DNA of 57,609 nt from Gardnerella vaginalis. GTDB taxonomy: Bacteria; Actinomycetota; Actinomycetes; Actinomycetales; Bifidobacteriaceae. The position numbers and the translations under genes are program-made. Below are positions 1 through 6,959 of this stretch, piece after piece. The notes beneath the pieces were generated by a model, which had not been told where the DNA came from, ran no database searches, and saw only the letters and a program-made list of their open reading frames with translations. The stretch spans positions 51,764 to 109,372 of the forward strand of contig NZ_KQ956850.1 of assembly GCF_001546485.1 (NCBI RefSeq), read 5' to 3'. Every line of letters begins with the position of its first letter. Positions within the stretch are counted from its first letter, which is position 1.

Positions 1-139
1 GCCACCTGCCTGGAGGATTACCCTCATGAGTGTAGTAGCCAGAAGCGCCACCACTTTTTTGCAGTCGCATCGTGTCATTGACTGCATCCTCGAGATATTG
101 AGCAAATCCTGCATGAATAAATTTCATTGTCATGCTCAT
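1..139 (-). CDS. MobF/TrwC-type relaxase, N-terminal fragment (runs off window)
   Basis: The reading frame starts with MSMTMKFIHAGFAQYLED and continues through THEGNPPGRW before leaving the window. It closely matches the N-terminus of the complete relaxase-like gene just upstream on the same strand, so the two are tandem paralogues. The motif G-R-W-x-G following a short N-terminal helix is typical of TrwC relaxase domains, which nick plasmid or ICE DNA at oriT. Both copies are preceded by the same GGGTTACCC box directly before the ATG. Whether the rest of the gene is intact cannot be seen. The family call rests on the neighbour. Confidence 0.7.
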   Translation of the reverse strand, partial: MSMTMKFIHAGFAQYLEDAVNDTMRLQKSGGASGYYTHEGNPPGRW

Positions 140-200
140 AATGGGTAACCCCTTACTTACCTTACAAAGTTAATGAGAATATTCACGCGCGCAACAAGGT

Positions 201-986
201 TTAGCAGTCCCAAGGTGAATTTGCACTACTGGTTGCTCGGATGAGCTTGTCAGGGATTTGTTTTATTTCCCAGACGCTTATATAAGGGTTAAACACACTT
301 TGTCGCTGCTCCCATTGAAGACCCATATCACGCCGCGTGATATCGCGTAAAATTTGGGAATGGTACATGTTAATAAACTCTTTAGCAGCGAGCACGGATT
401 GCTGATTTAATACGACCACTATCCCATTAGTGTGGAAAGATAGAGGACTGATGACAGCGTGTGTATGGTAGTTGGCTTCGCCATTACGGTTGGTGTAATG
501 ATCGTAGGCTGCTATGGCAAAACCAGTAAGCTTCACATTAGCTATACCATTAAAACCCATTAGACCGTAGCATCCATTTTCTTCAAACTGGTGTATTGCT
601 TCTTCTAATGCTTTATTCCAGAGAACATCGAGATCGTTGCGCATAGATTCATCAGCAAGAAGCCACAGTAGACTAAAACTTTTAGGCGCAACAAACATGG
701 CGTCCATACCTAGAAAATTCATACTAGTGTAGGGTATGAGCCTTTGACCTGTGACGGGATTTTCCATTTTCTCGATGAGAGAGTAGAGCTCATTCTTGCC
801 AACGATATCTCCACTCGTGTGGTTCACGAGTTGTAGTCCGCTACCAAGCCACCTGCCTGGAGGATTACCCTCATGAGTGGAGCAGCCAGATACTCTGCTA
901 TATGCTTGTGCACGCATGCTGTCATTCACCATGTGTTCAAGATATTGAGCATATCCTGCGTGGATAAATTTCACTGTCATACTCAT
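201..986 (-). CDS. MobF/TrwC-type conjugative relaxase domain protein
   Basis: This 261-residue protein matches the relaxase domain of the MobF (TrwC/TraI) family, which nicks one strand at oriT and pilots it into the recipient. Visible motifs are PGRWLGSG near residue 45, PVTGQRL near 77, the F-x-x-PKSFSLLW block near 100, and the metal-binding histidine motif NYHTHAVIS near 170. Family members normally carry a C-terminal helicase of several hundred residues; here the protein stops after the relaxase domain, so it is either a stand-alone relaxase or a truncation. A GGAGG lies about ten bases before the ATG. It is followed by a second related gene and preceded by two accessory genes, as in a mobilization operon. 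Confidence 0.8.
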   Translation of the reverse strand: MSMTVKFIHAGYAQYLEHMVNDSMRAQAYSRVSGCSTHEGNPPGRWLGSGLQLVNHTSGDIVGKNELYSLIEKMENPVTGQRLIPYTSMNFLGMDAMFVAPKSFSLLWLLADESMRNDLDVLWNKALEEAIHQFEENGCYGLMGFNGIANVKLTGFAIAAYDHYTNRNGEANYHTHAVISPLSFHTNGIVVVLNQQSVLAAKEFINMYHSQILRDITRRDMGLQWEQRQSVFNPYISVWEIKQIPDKLIRATSSANSPWDC

Positions 987-1022
987 AATGGGTAACCCTC
1001 CTGCGTCGGTGAGATGTGATTT

Positions 1023-1442
1023 CTAATTGGAATATCCGGGAATGAAATCAGTTTCAGGTTGCGTAGGATTCTCTTTTGCTGGAGACACGCTGGATATAGT
1101 CATTGTGGAGCTTTGAGAATCAATTCTCTCGTGCGTGGTAGGAGTGGTTTCTACCTCATCCTGTAGAATCGTAGTATCCTTCATGCTTGTACGAATCTTC
1201 TGGGTTAGGTTATAGAGGCTATCAATATTATTCGCTTTAGCTTCCATAGTACTTACCCCTGATGCGATAAGCTCATCGTACGCGTCTTGGTAATCACGCA
1301 TAGATTTTTCGATTCGAGTAGCAATCTGGGTAAGCTTCTTTTTGTGCGTGTTAAATGCTGAGCGTTGAGCTTCCAGAGTTTTAATCTTGCTTTCCAACTC
1401 CTGCTTATAGCGGGCAATCTCTTCATCAAAATTGAGAACCAT
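1023..1442 (-). CDS. Coiled-coil protein of the mobilization operon, unknown function
   Basis: A 139-residue hydrophilic protein. The first two thirds are charged and helical (EIARYKQELESKIKTLEAQR and following), suggesting a coiled coil; the tail is Ser/Thr/Pro-rich and probably disordered. No enzymatic motif is visible. It lies between the zinc-ribbon protein and the relaxase on the same strand with gaps of roughly 40 bases, so it is probably co-transcribed with them. By position it could be a relaxosome accessory protein, but the sequence alone does not show this. Confidence 0.55.
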   Translation of the reverse strand: MVLNFDEEIARYKQELESKIKTLEAQRSAFNTHKKKLTQIATRIEKSMRDYQDAYDELIASGVSTMEAKANNIDSLYNLTQKIRTSMKDTTILQDEVETTPTTHERIDSQSSTMTISSVSPAKENPTQPETDFIPGYSN

Positions 1443-1482
1443 AATCTGTTACTCCTTAATCAAAATTTTATTATTGTATTGT

Positions 1483-2040
1483 CTACCATGGCAAATAATC
1501 AGCATCATTATCGAACTGAACAGGCTGTGTATTCTGTTCGTATTCTTGCTGCTCTTGAAGAAGTGTTGCCGTTTCATTCTGAATTTCTAGCGATGGCTTG
1601 TCAATAAAAGAGATGGGAACTGGTTTTAATAATTTGTCCCAATCCACATCTGATTCTTTGAGCGTATTCATCCAGTATGATGCCATGGTGCTGTTCTCAT
1701 TGATAGTCAGGTAGCCTGTAGAAATCATACGTGGCAGTGTGATTTCAAGGAGAGAGATGAACTCTCTATCGGCGAGGGCTTGTGCTTCTAACTGCTCAAC
1801 ATGTTCACGTAAAGCTTTGAAATCTTTTTCTCTTTCATAATCTTTGAGAGTGAGTTGAGCATACGCATAATCGCGCGCCTGATCGCGAAGACGCTGAGTG
1901 CGTTCTTTGCATGCCATTACACGGCAGTAGCCACTACAAAACTTCTTATGCTTTGCGCGCTTATCAGTGATAGTGAATGATTTGTTACAGCGTTCACACT
2001 GACGAGTAATAGGTTCCATTTTCTCTCCTAAAGTGCTCAT
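1483..2040 (-). CDS. Zinc-ribbon and coiled-coil protein, unknown function
   Basis: A 185-residue protein with a Cys4 zinc-binding pattern near the N-terminus (C-E-R-C, then C-S-G-Y-C about 18 residues later), then a long charged helical stretch and an acidic C-terminus ending DNDADYLPW. An AGGAGG lies directly before the first ATG, and a second GGAG-ATG pair seven codons in (before MEPITRQ) is also plausible. It is the first gene of the leftward relaxase operon and borders the inverted-repeat region. A DNA-binding accessory role in transfer is inferred from this position only. Confidence 0.55.
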   Translation of the reverse strand: MSTLGEKMEPITRQCERCNKSFTITDKRAKHKKFCSGYCRVMACKERTQRLRDQARDYAYAQLTLKDYEREKDFKALREHVEQLEAQALADREFISLLEITLPRMISTGYLTINENSTMASYWMNTLKESDVDWDKLLKPVPISFIDKPSLEIQNETATLLQEQQEYEQNTQPVQFDNDADYLPW

Positions 2041-2452
2041 TAGTCCTCCTTTCTCTACCTGTACCTACTTAATAATGAGAAAGTAAAAAAGTTTTCTTTG
2101 ATATAAAGAAAATCTCAAAGGCGTTATATAACGCCTTAAAACTCTTAAAGCCTTGAAATTATTGGCGTGAGCCAATAAAAACACCCGAAGGGTGCATTGG
2201 TTCCTTAAAATTAAAAAACTTTTATTTTTATGTTTCTGAAGAAAAATCTGTGGATAGTTTTAAGAAAAAATGGGTTAAAGTGTGGAGTGATTTTATGAAA
2301 AATTCTTAGAAGAATTTTTCATAAAAGAGAAGAAAAATTTTTGAAGAACCCTAGAACCTTTTTATGAAAACAGTGCCACGGAAAATCACGCGCACAAGAA
2401 ACCACAGAGCCAAGCAAAACACGAGCAAAAATTTTATAGGGATAAAAGAAAA
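2041..2452. other. AT-rich region with several inverted repeats; candidate oriT or control region
   Basis: No convincing gene is seen here. The stretch holds a 20-base perfect palindrome (AAGGCGTTATATAACGCCTT, 2118-2137), a hairpin TTATTGGC-GTGA-GCCAATAA (2159-2178), a short CACCC-GAA-GGGTG hairpin, and a long near-perfect hairpin at 2291-2326. It lies directly upstream of the leftward operon that ends in the relaxase genes, which is where transfer origins of mobilizable elements are usually found. The oriT assignment is an inference; transcription control or termination would also explain some repeats. Confidence 0.4.
2291..2326. repeat. 36-base inverted repeat, 17-base arms
   Basis: The arms TTTTATGAAAAATTCTT and AAGAATTTTTCATAAAA are perfectly complementary around a two-base centre. 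A partial further copy of one arm (TTTTTATGAAAAC) occurs about 35 bases downstream. This is far stronger than expected by chance even in AT-rich DNA and could be a protein-binding site, a terminator, or part of an oriT. Confidence 0.7.
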
Positions 2453-2483
2453 TTGCCTCGACTTGTTTACTAAGTCGAGGCAA
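2453..2483 (-). terminator. Intrinsic terminator after the nucleotidyltransferase gene
   Basis: Perfect 12-base arms (TTGCCTCGACTT / AAGTCGAGGCAA) enclose a seven-base loop. On the minus strand the stem is followed by a T-rich run, TTTTCTTTT. It sits just past the stop codon of the nucleotidyltransferase gene. Confidence 0.85.
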
Positions 2484-2499
2484 AATAAGATTTTTGTTT

Positions 2500-3048
2500 T
2501 TACAGTTCGTCGAGTTCATTCATGTGCTGTGCCATGTAGTCAGCGAGCCAGTTCATGCCGTAGGCTTCTTCAAAGGATTCGAGCAAGAGTGATAAGTCTG
2601 TATGGAATCCGTAACTGTGGAGAGTATCTTGTGCTTGTTTTACTGATGTGAGTTTGAGCCTGCGAATAATTTCAGCGCTATCGTGTTTGTCTCTTTCTCT
2701 GCCACTTTCTAGTTTCATACCAAGGATATAATCAAGCGGCGGCATGAGCACGGTAAGATGAGAGAATTGAAAAACAGGAGTGCAAATTTTGCGCGGTGGG
2801 ATGCGGTTCATGTTCGCAACAGAATTATTAAGCCATAATTCATCTGGCTCGTTCGCGTTATATTTCTCACCGACCTGTTGAATTATGTTTCTGATTTTTT
2901 CATTTTCTGTATAGAAGGCATCAACGTCTTGCGTGCCTCGAAGATTGTAATACTCAAGAACGAAACCACCAGCACAAATAATTTCGAGTGTGATATTTTC
3001 GTTCGCAAGATTGTCATTGAGTTCAGCGAACAGTGGTGTCTTGTCCAT
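2500..3048 (-). CDS. Nucleotidyltransferase-fold protein (AbiEii/DUF6036-like), putative toxin
   Basis: A 182-residue protein resembling minimal nucleotidyltransferases of the AbiEii/DUF6036 group. The pattern A-G-G-F-V-L near residue 27, followed by R-G-T-Q-D-V-D-A-F-Y, supplies the GG and D-x-D metal-binding positions; a later block MKLESGRERDKHDSAEI matches the conserved K-x-x-x-x-R-x-R-D-K-x-D motif of the family. Such proteins are often toxins of type IV or related toxin-antitoxin systems and block translation by modifying tRNA. Its start overlaps the end of the preceding gene by 26 bases and follows a GAAGGA ribosome-binding site, so the two are translationally coupled. The toxin role is inferred from family and arrangement. 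Confidence 0.6.
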   Translation of the reverse strand: MDKTPLFAELNDNLANENITLEIICAGGFVLEYYNLRGTQDVDAFYTENEKIRNIIQQVGEKYNANEPDELWLNNSVANMNRIPPRKICTPVFQFSHLTVLMPPLDYILGMKLESGRERDKHDSAEIIRRLKLTSVKQAQDTLHSYGFHTDLSLLLESFEEAYGMNWLADYMAQHMNELDEL

Positions 3049-3328
3049 AACGTCCTTCTTTGAAAAGTTGCAGAATATTTTTTGGTTGTGCTTTACGATT
3101 CGCTTGGAGCACGTGCTCTCTTGTGTGTGTGCCGTCAGTGAGTGCGTCTTGCAATGTTATTTTTTGGAAGGGAGTCAGCACGGTGCTGTTGAGTAACCGT
3201 GTGACATCATCACTGGTGAGTTTCGTGCCATTGTCTTGAATAACTTTGTACAGGTAGCGGAACCATAAATCCCCATCTCGTTCGCTATTCTTACTTGCTT
3301 GAATCATATACTCGTACCACGTGTGCAT
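3023..3328 (-). CDS. Small protein paired with the nucleotidyltransferase, putative antitoxin
   Basis: A 101-residue protein with a good GGAGA site eight bases before the ATG. It starts MHTWYEYMIQASKNSERDGD and ends in a basic stretch. No recognised domain is visible. It is first in a two-gene unit and overlaps the nucleotidyltransferase gene by 26 bases, the usual order (antitoxin first) for toxin-antitoxin pairs. The antitoxin role is a guess from position. Confidence 0.45.
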   Translation of the reverse strand: MHTWYEYMIQASKNSERDGDLWFRYLYKVIQDNGTKLTSDDVTRLLNSTVLTPFQKITLQDALTDGTHTREHVLQANRKAQPKNILQLFKEGRYGQDTTVR

Positions 3329-3387
3329 GTGTCGTCTCCTTCTGTGTATTACCTGATTCTTATTCTAATCGGACAACACACAAACTT

Positions 3388-3705
3388 TTAGTATGCTAGG
3401 CATAGGCATAAGCCGCTTGCCTTATCGAAGGTGAATGCTCTGCCACCGTCTTCAACTTCGGAACAATTCTGGGCAAGAAGTTCAATATCGATACTGTGAT
3501 AGAGAAGCGAATAAGGAAGCTCACTATGCTGGGCAAGTTTGGGAGTTATCCACGTCTCGCTAAAGTCTTCAAACCATTCTTCGACATCGCACACGGTAAA
3601 GCAGTCAATTTCGTCAATGGTGTGGTGCGCGTCGAACCAATCTTTGAATTGTGGATATTCTTCGAGTACGTTTTCGATGTCGCTCCCGTCATACCATGTG
3701 CACAT
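3388..3705 (-). CDS. Hypothetical acidic protein of the mobile element
   Basis: About 105 residues, starting MCTWYDGSDIENVLEEYPQF. This internal ATG was chosen because AGGAGAG lies five bases before it; a longer frame starts 23 codons earlier without such a site. The protein is acidic and Trp/Phe-rich (DVEEWFEDFSETW), a composition also seen in DNA-mimic antirestriction proteins, but no specific family match can be made. It ends in GLCLCLAY. It is preceded by one of the repeated leader elements. Confidence 0.5.
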   Translation of the reverse strand: MCTWYDGSDIENVLEEYPQFKDWFDAHHTIDEIDCFTVCDVEEWFEDFSETWITPKLAQHSELPYSLLYHSIDIELLAQNCSEVEDGGRAFTFDKASGLCLCLAY

Positions 3706-3780
3706 TTCATCTCTCCTTTTCCTCGGGGTGTCTGTGACATTTTTTTGTTCAAGTTCCTTGAACACTGAAGACATATCGCC

Positions 3781-3960
3781 GTGAAGTGACGTAGCGCATA
3801 AGCTGCGCGTGGACCTTTAGGGACATCGCGGGCGTTGCGTGGAGGAACGTGGCGATAGGATCGTAAGTGTCAAGGAAATTGACAAACCTTAAAGAAAATT
3901 TTTTGTACACCGCAGGTGTTCCATACGAAAAAGAATGGTTGTACACGCTTTAGCGTGTGC
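3781..3960. repeat. Repeated non-coding leader element, type 1, copy A
   Basis: This gene-free stretch shares an ordered set of blocks with 6960-7260: GTGGAGGA, then AAGTGTCAAG, then a 24-base block GTACACCGCAGGTGTTCC-AT-R-CGA containing a CACC-GCA-GGTG hairpin, then another hairpin (here CACGCTTTAGCGTG). Block spacing is similar (about 40 bases between the second and third). Both copies lie roughly 80-300 bases upstream of the start codon of a small minus-strand gene, so they probably act as leaders or promoters. Confidence 0.55.
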
Positions 3961-4005
3961 AACACAATATTCCTGTCTATTGAGTCGTCAAGTACATACG
4001 AAATA

Positions 4006-4033
4006 GGGGTGAAGAATATGAATCCTTCACCCC
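4006..4033 (-). terminator. Hairpin terminator after a small hypothetical gene
   Basis: GGGGTGAAG and CTTCACCCC form nine-base arms just beyond the stop codon of the next gene on the minus strand. The T-tract is weak, so this could be a transcript-end stabiliser rather than a strict terminator. Confidence 0.6.
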
Positions 4034-4050
4034 ATGTGCTTTTATAGGTT

Positions 4051-4386
4051 TTAGTCTGTGGTGGTGTAATAGTAGTCAAGCTGGTCGCTTGTGAAGTTAT
4101 CTTCGCACCATGCTGCCAGGGTCGTATACAGGTCGTTGTATACACGTGCTTTATCCTCGTTGTAGAAATGGTATTGCCAGATTTTATTGTTCAACACCAT
4201 GACAAGCTCGGTCATCATTTTGTAATTGCTGTGCCACTCATTAAAAGCGCGCTGGTAAGTATCTTCGATAGCGTCGAGACCAAATGCTTCTGCTATGGTG
4301 AAGTCTTCCCAGAAAGTAGTGATTGGCGTGTACCCGTAGTCTTTGAGTGGATTGTAGATTTGTGGCATAGTGATTGTGGTGCTCAT
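4051..4386 (-). CDS. Hypothetical protein of the mobile element
   Basis: A 111-residue acidic, Tyr/Trp-rich protein (PLKDYGYTPITTFWEDF near the start, SDQLDYYYTTTD at the end). GAAAGGA lies about nine bases before the ATG, as for most small genes here. It resembles proteins of unknown function carried by actinobacterial ICEs and phages in size and composition only. It has its own downstream hairpin and an upstream structured leader shared with another gene about 1 kb away, so it is probably transcribed alone. Confidence 0.55.
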   Translation of the reverse strand: MSTTITMPQIYNPLKDYGYTPITTFWEDFTIAEAFGLDAIEDTYQRAFNEWHSNYKMMTELVMVLNNKIWQYHFYNEDKARVYNDLYTTLAAWCEDNFTSDQLDYYYTTTD

Positions 4387-4447
4387 TGTGTTTTCCTTTC
4401 AAAAAGTGGGGAGAAGAGGCTTTTCTCTTCCCCGTTGTGTTTGTTTT

Positions 4448-4597
4448 GATGATTGCGTTTCACGTCCTGCCGGTGGATGCGTTTCACACCCTCGGGGTGC
4501 TTGACCCAGCTCGCGCGGCCGAAACAATTTATTGTTGAGAGACGCTCGGATGGGTTGACATGCGTCCGCTGGTAGGGCGAGCATTCATCGGTAAAAC
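4448..4597 (-). ncRNA. Candidate structured RNA leader, type 2, copy A
   Basis: Read on the minus strand this stretch starts ACCGATGAATGCTCGC and ends CGTGAAACGCAATCATC; both ends are almost identical to 5483-5630 while the middle differs. Helices are kept by compensatory change: ACCCA/TGGGT here (4551-4555 with 4504-4508) corresponds to ACCTG/CAGGT there. An outer helix pairs 4556-4567 with 4475-4486 (nine of twelve positions), and a CACCC-CGA-GGGTG hairpin is shared. It ends about 60 bases before the start codon of the gene at 4386. It may be a cis-acting leader or an independent RNA. Confidence 0.55.
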
Positions 4598-5031
4598 AAA
4601 CACGGGTAGAGAAAACACGTGCTCCAGCTATGAAAAGGAAAAGAGTGAGCAGTCGCTCTTACTGAATGCGCATAATCTCCTCACTCTTATAAGTACACGG
4701 GCAGAGTAGCTGATGGTTTTGCGAAGGATAATAGTGCAGAGGATTGTGTGGTAGAAAAAGATTGTGTTCCATGCGTGCAGGGGTGGGTGCGGCTCATACA
4801 CGTGTGATGGAGAGTGAATGTGTAGAAACTATTCTTCTGGCACCACTCTTACCAGTAGCGCGTAGACGTGTATGCGTGTGCTCAACCTATCGGTTGTGGG
4901 GTGTGCTTGTATATCCATCTGTATGAGCGTATTAATAGTGCATGGTTCCAGGTCTTTGGCTTATCGTCATGGGCATTCTTGTGAGAAGAAAACCGACACG
5001 AAAGCGTAGGCTGGCTTATACAAGAGAAATG
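4598..5031. other. Gene-free stretch
   Basis: No convincing gene, strong hairpin or known RNA is seen. Open frames on the plus strand here have no ribosome-binding site and run antisense into the following minus-strand gene. Promoters for the element's leftward genes may lie here. Confidence 0.4.
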
Positions 5032-5057
5032 AAAAGGTGGTGGAGCACCCACCTTTT
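5032..5057 (-). terminator. Hairpin terminator after a small hypothetical gene
   Basis: AAAAGGTGG and CCACCTTTT form perfect nine-base arms around an eight-base loop, about 25 bases past the stop codon on the minus strand and followed by CATTTCTCTT. Confidence 0.7.
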
Positions 5058-5082
5058 TCGTGAGTGTTCCACCACGAGGGCT

Positions 5083-5424
5083 TTAGTGACCCATGTTGAT
5101 AGACCAGTAGCGTTTCTCGTCTTCACGAGCATGCGTGCCTTGAGGGTCGTCAGGATTGAAGTACGCGTTGCTGAAGGTATTGATGCGCACACCGTACCGG
5201 CCTGGAATGTTCGTGTAATAGCCTGGCTGGGTGCGCTTACCCTTGAGCAGCGTATGGTGGCGCAAGTCGAAGAGAGTGACTGTTTTAGAGGTGACGTGAA
5301 TGACTTCGTAATAATCCCAGTTGGTTTGGTCATACCCCCATGTTGCGACGAGGATGTCACCTTCCATAGCGCCGTGCACGTTAATGGAGTTGCGGGTTAC
5401 TGGTGCTTCGAGTGTGGTAGTCAT
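5083..5424 (-). CDS. Hypothetical protein of the mobile element
   Basis: A 113-residue protein beginning MTTTLEAPVTRN with GGAAAGGA before the ATG. It looks beta-rich (GDILVATWGYDQTNWDYYEVIHVTSKTVTLFDL in short strands), as in a small SH3- or OB-like barrel, but no family can be named. Overlapping frames on both strands lack a ribosome-binding site and are taken as shadows. It has its own terminator and a type 2 leader upstream. Confidence 0.55.
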   Translation of the reverse strand: MTTTLEAPVTRNSINVHGAMEGDILVATWGYDQTNWDYYEVIHVTSKTVTLFDLRHHTLLKGKRTQPGYYTNIPGRYGVRINTFSNAYFNPDDPQGTHAREDEKRYWSINMGH

Positions 5425-5482
5425 AATAATCCTTTCCGTTAAAAGTGAAACAGTGGTTGTTTCGCTTGGGTTTTCTTTTGTT

Positions 5483-5630
5483 GATGATTGCGGTTCACGC
5501 TACGACTGGCGGCATATGTCACACCCCTTGTGGGTGCGTGACCTGGCACGCGTGGCTGCAACGTAAGTGAAAGACACGACGGACAGGTTGACATATGTCG
5601 CTAGGCGCAGCGAGCATTCATCGGTAAACA
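5483..5630 (-). ncRNA. Candidate structured RNA leader, type 2, copy B
   Basis: Counterpart of 4448-4597. The outer helix is perfect over nine bases here (CATATGTCA with TGACATATG, 5589-5597 with 5513-5521) and extends by three more pairs after one mismatch. The inner ACCTG/CAGGT pair (5584-5588 with 5541-5545) replaces ACCCA/TGGGT of copy A. A CACCC-ACAA-GGGGTG hairpin is also present. It ends about 60 bases upstream of the start codon of the gene at 5424, matching the placement of copy A. Confidence 0.55.
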
Positions 5631-5797
5631 AAAGAAGGCCTAAGCGGTAAACAGCCACTCACATTTTTTAAGGAAGGAAGTATTGTCTTACCACACGAGG
5701 CGCCTCGTATGCGTAATCCTTAGCTAAGTGCATAGATGCAAGGAAAAGGCCATGTCAGCGTGTGGGGTGTGAGAGAAACTATCAAGATGAGAAAGTA

Positions 5798-5827
5798 AGA
5801 AGGGCTACCCTAATGGGTAACCCTTCT
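5798..5827 (-). terminator. Hairpin terminator after a small membrane-protein gene
   Basis: AGAAGGG and CCCTTCT with an inner TACCC/GGGTA pair form a strong hairpin about 20 bases past the stop codon on the minus strand. It includes the string AATGGGTAACCC that also precedes both relaxase genes. Confidence 0.65.
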
Positions 5828-5845
5828 AGTGGTATAGCGGTGCGT

Positions 5846-6169
5846 TTAGATGTGGTAGTCGCCGGTTACTGTAGTCATGATGTACAGGTCACGATAGTGA
5901 GGGTCGAGATAGTCAAGGCTACTTTCAAGTACTGTCCATGCGCGAATAATTGTCTGGTGTTGGCAATTGCGTACTCGACTGCTGTCTTTCCATAATCTAT
6001 TTGTTTCTGTGTATGCTGTAGCAAGGAGGATCCAGCATGAGATGATACTTGCGAGTATGATTGCCCACTGTGGCATGCCGTGGCCTATTTGTGAGCATAA
6101 GGCAGGGGCAGCGGGTGCTAAGACGAGCCATAGAAGGTCACGCTGCCCGTTGTCTAGTGTAAACTCCAT
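5846..6169 (-). CDS. Small membrane protein, unknown function
   Basis: A 107-residue protein with AAGGAG before its ATG. It has two predicted membrane segments (LLWLVLAPAAPALC near residue 12 and WAIILASIISCWILLATAY near 35) followed by a charged cytoplasmic tail. No family is recognised. It has its own terminator. Two-TM proteins of this size are common in conjugative elements, but no transfer role can be shown. Confidence 0.5.
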   Translation of the reverse strand: MEFTLDNGQRDLLWLVLAPAAPALCSQIGHGMPQWAIILASIISCWILLATAYTETNRLWKDSSRVRNCQHQTIIRAWTVLESSLDYLDPHYRDLYIMTTVTGDYHI

Positions 6170-6182
6170 GATAATTCTCCTT

Positions 6183-6299
6183 TTAAGATTCTCTTGTTTT
6201 GATGAAGCTTAATTGTGGTGTCCACCCGTTACTGTCATTCATATCGATGGTGTGGGTGATACGGATGACGAGACGGACTTTACGTTCTTGTTCACTCAT
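6183..6299 (-). CDS. 38-residue protein coupled to the upstream membrane-protein gene
   Basis: The start codon overlaps the stop of the preceding gene as ATGA, typical of translational coupling. The product starts MSEQERKVRLVIRITHTIDM and is basic. There is no independent strong ribosome-binding site. Function unknown; the coupling is the main reason to accept it. Confidence 0.4.
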   Translation of the reverse strand: MSEQERKVRLVIRITHTIDMNDSNGWTPQLSFIKTRES

Positions 6300-6607
6300 T
6301 CTTGTTCTTTCTTTTCGTTGCTCGTTTTGATTTTTTGATACATGCCACCTGAAAAGTTGCCGATAAGAAATGCAAAGGCTGCGAGAGTAATCGTTCGTAT
6401 AGTCTGGTTGTCTGATAGTGTTTCTACGAGTACGCAGACGGTCACACTGGTAAAAATTAGTGCGAGTGTGAGTTTTTGCCATCGTGTTTTTGGCGTATGT
6501 GTCTTGTTCGCGCTCTCTTGCATGAGATGTGCCATGTAGGTTACAAGACCGCTGTATGCAATAAGTGCATTTATTAGGATGAATGCTGCGAGTATACGAA
6601 TGAGCAT
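6296..6607 (-). CDS. Small membrane protein, unknown function
   Basis: A 103-residue protein with AAAGG before the ATG and three likely membrane segments (residues about 3-25, 47-62 and 72-85), ending in a charged tail KTSNEKKEQE. No family recognised. It overlaps a short downstream frame by four bases. Confidence 0.5.
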   Translation of the reverse strand: MLIRILAAFILINALIAYSGLVTYMAHLMQESANKTHTPKTRWQKLTLALIFTSVTVCVLVETLSDNQTIRTITLAAFAFLIGNFSGGMYQKIKTSNEKKEQE

Positions 6608-6635
6608 AAAAGACCTTTCTTTGTTGTAGTTTTGG

Positions 6636-6875
6636 TTATTCTTGGAATAAGGCGGGCTCTAGTTGGGAGACATAGTCTTTATCGAGTGTCCAGTTGTGGA
6701 TGAAGCGTAGGTCGCACGAGTTTTCGTATGTGTTTTCAAGCTCGCTTATGGGGTGGATGGTGTATCCGGTTTTTTGCGCGTCTTGCTCATCTTGTGTGTT
6801 TTCGCAGATGTAGATTTTGTGGCATCCGTCGTATGCGAAGCTTGTGCCGGTGACTGGCTTGCTGTTAATTTTCAT
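6636..6875 (-). CDS. Hypothetical protein of the mobile element
   Basis: A 79-residue soluble protein with GAAAGGA about nine bases before its ATG. It begins MKINSKPVTGTSFAYDG and contains short beta-like strands (KIYICEN, GYTIHPI). No domain is recognised. Its upstream region contains copy B of the type 1 leader. Confidence 0.5.
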   Translation of the reverse strand: MKINSKPVTGTSFAYDGCHKIYICENTQDEQDAQKTGYTIHPISELENTYENSCDLRFIHNWTLDKDYVSQLEPALFQE

Positions 6876-6959
6876 TCTTGTTTTCCTTTCTACTTGTATA
6901 TGATTTTTCTTATGGTTTGGTTTTATATAAAAACCCTGGTGTGATTATTTTTCGTTCGT

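Noticed and set aside
4942..5442. 166-codon plus-strand frame
   Set aside because: Antisense to a small minus-strand gene that has a good ribosome-binding site and its own terminator; no start signal of its own.
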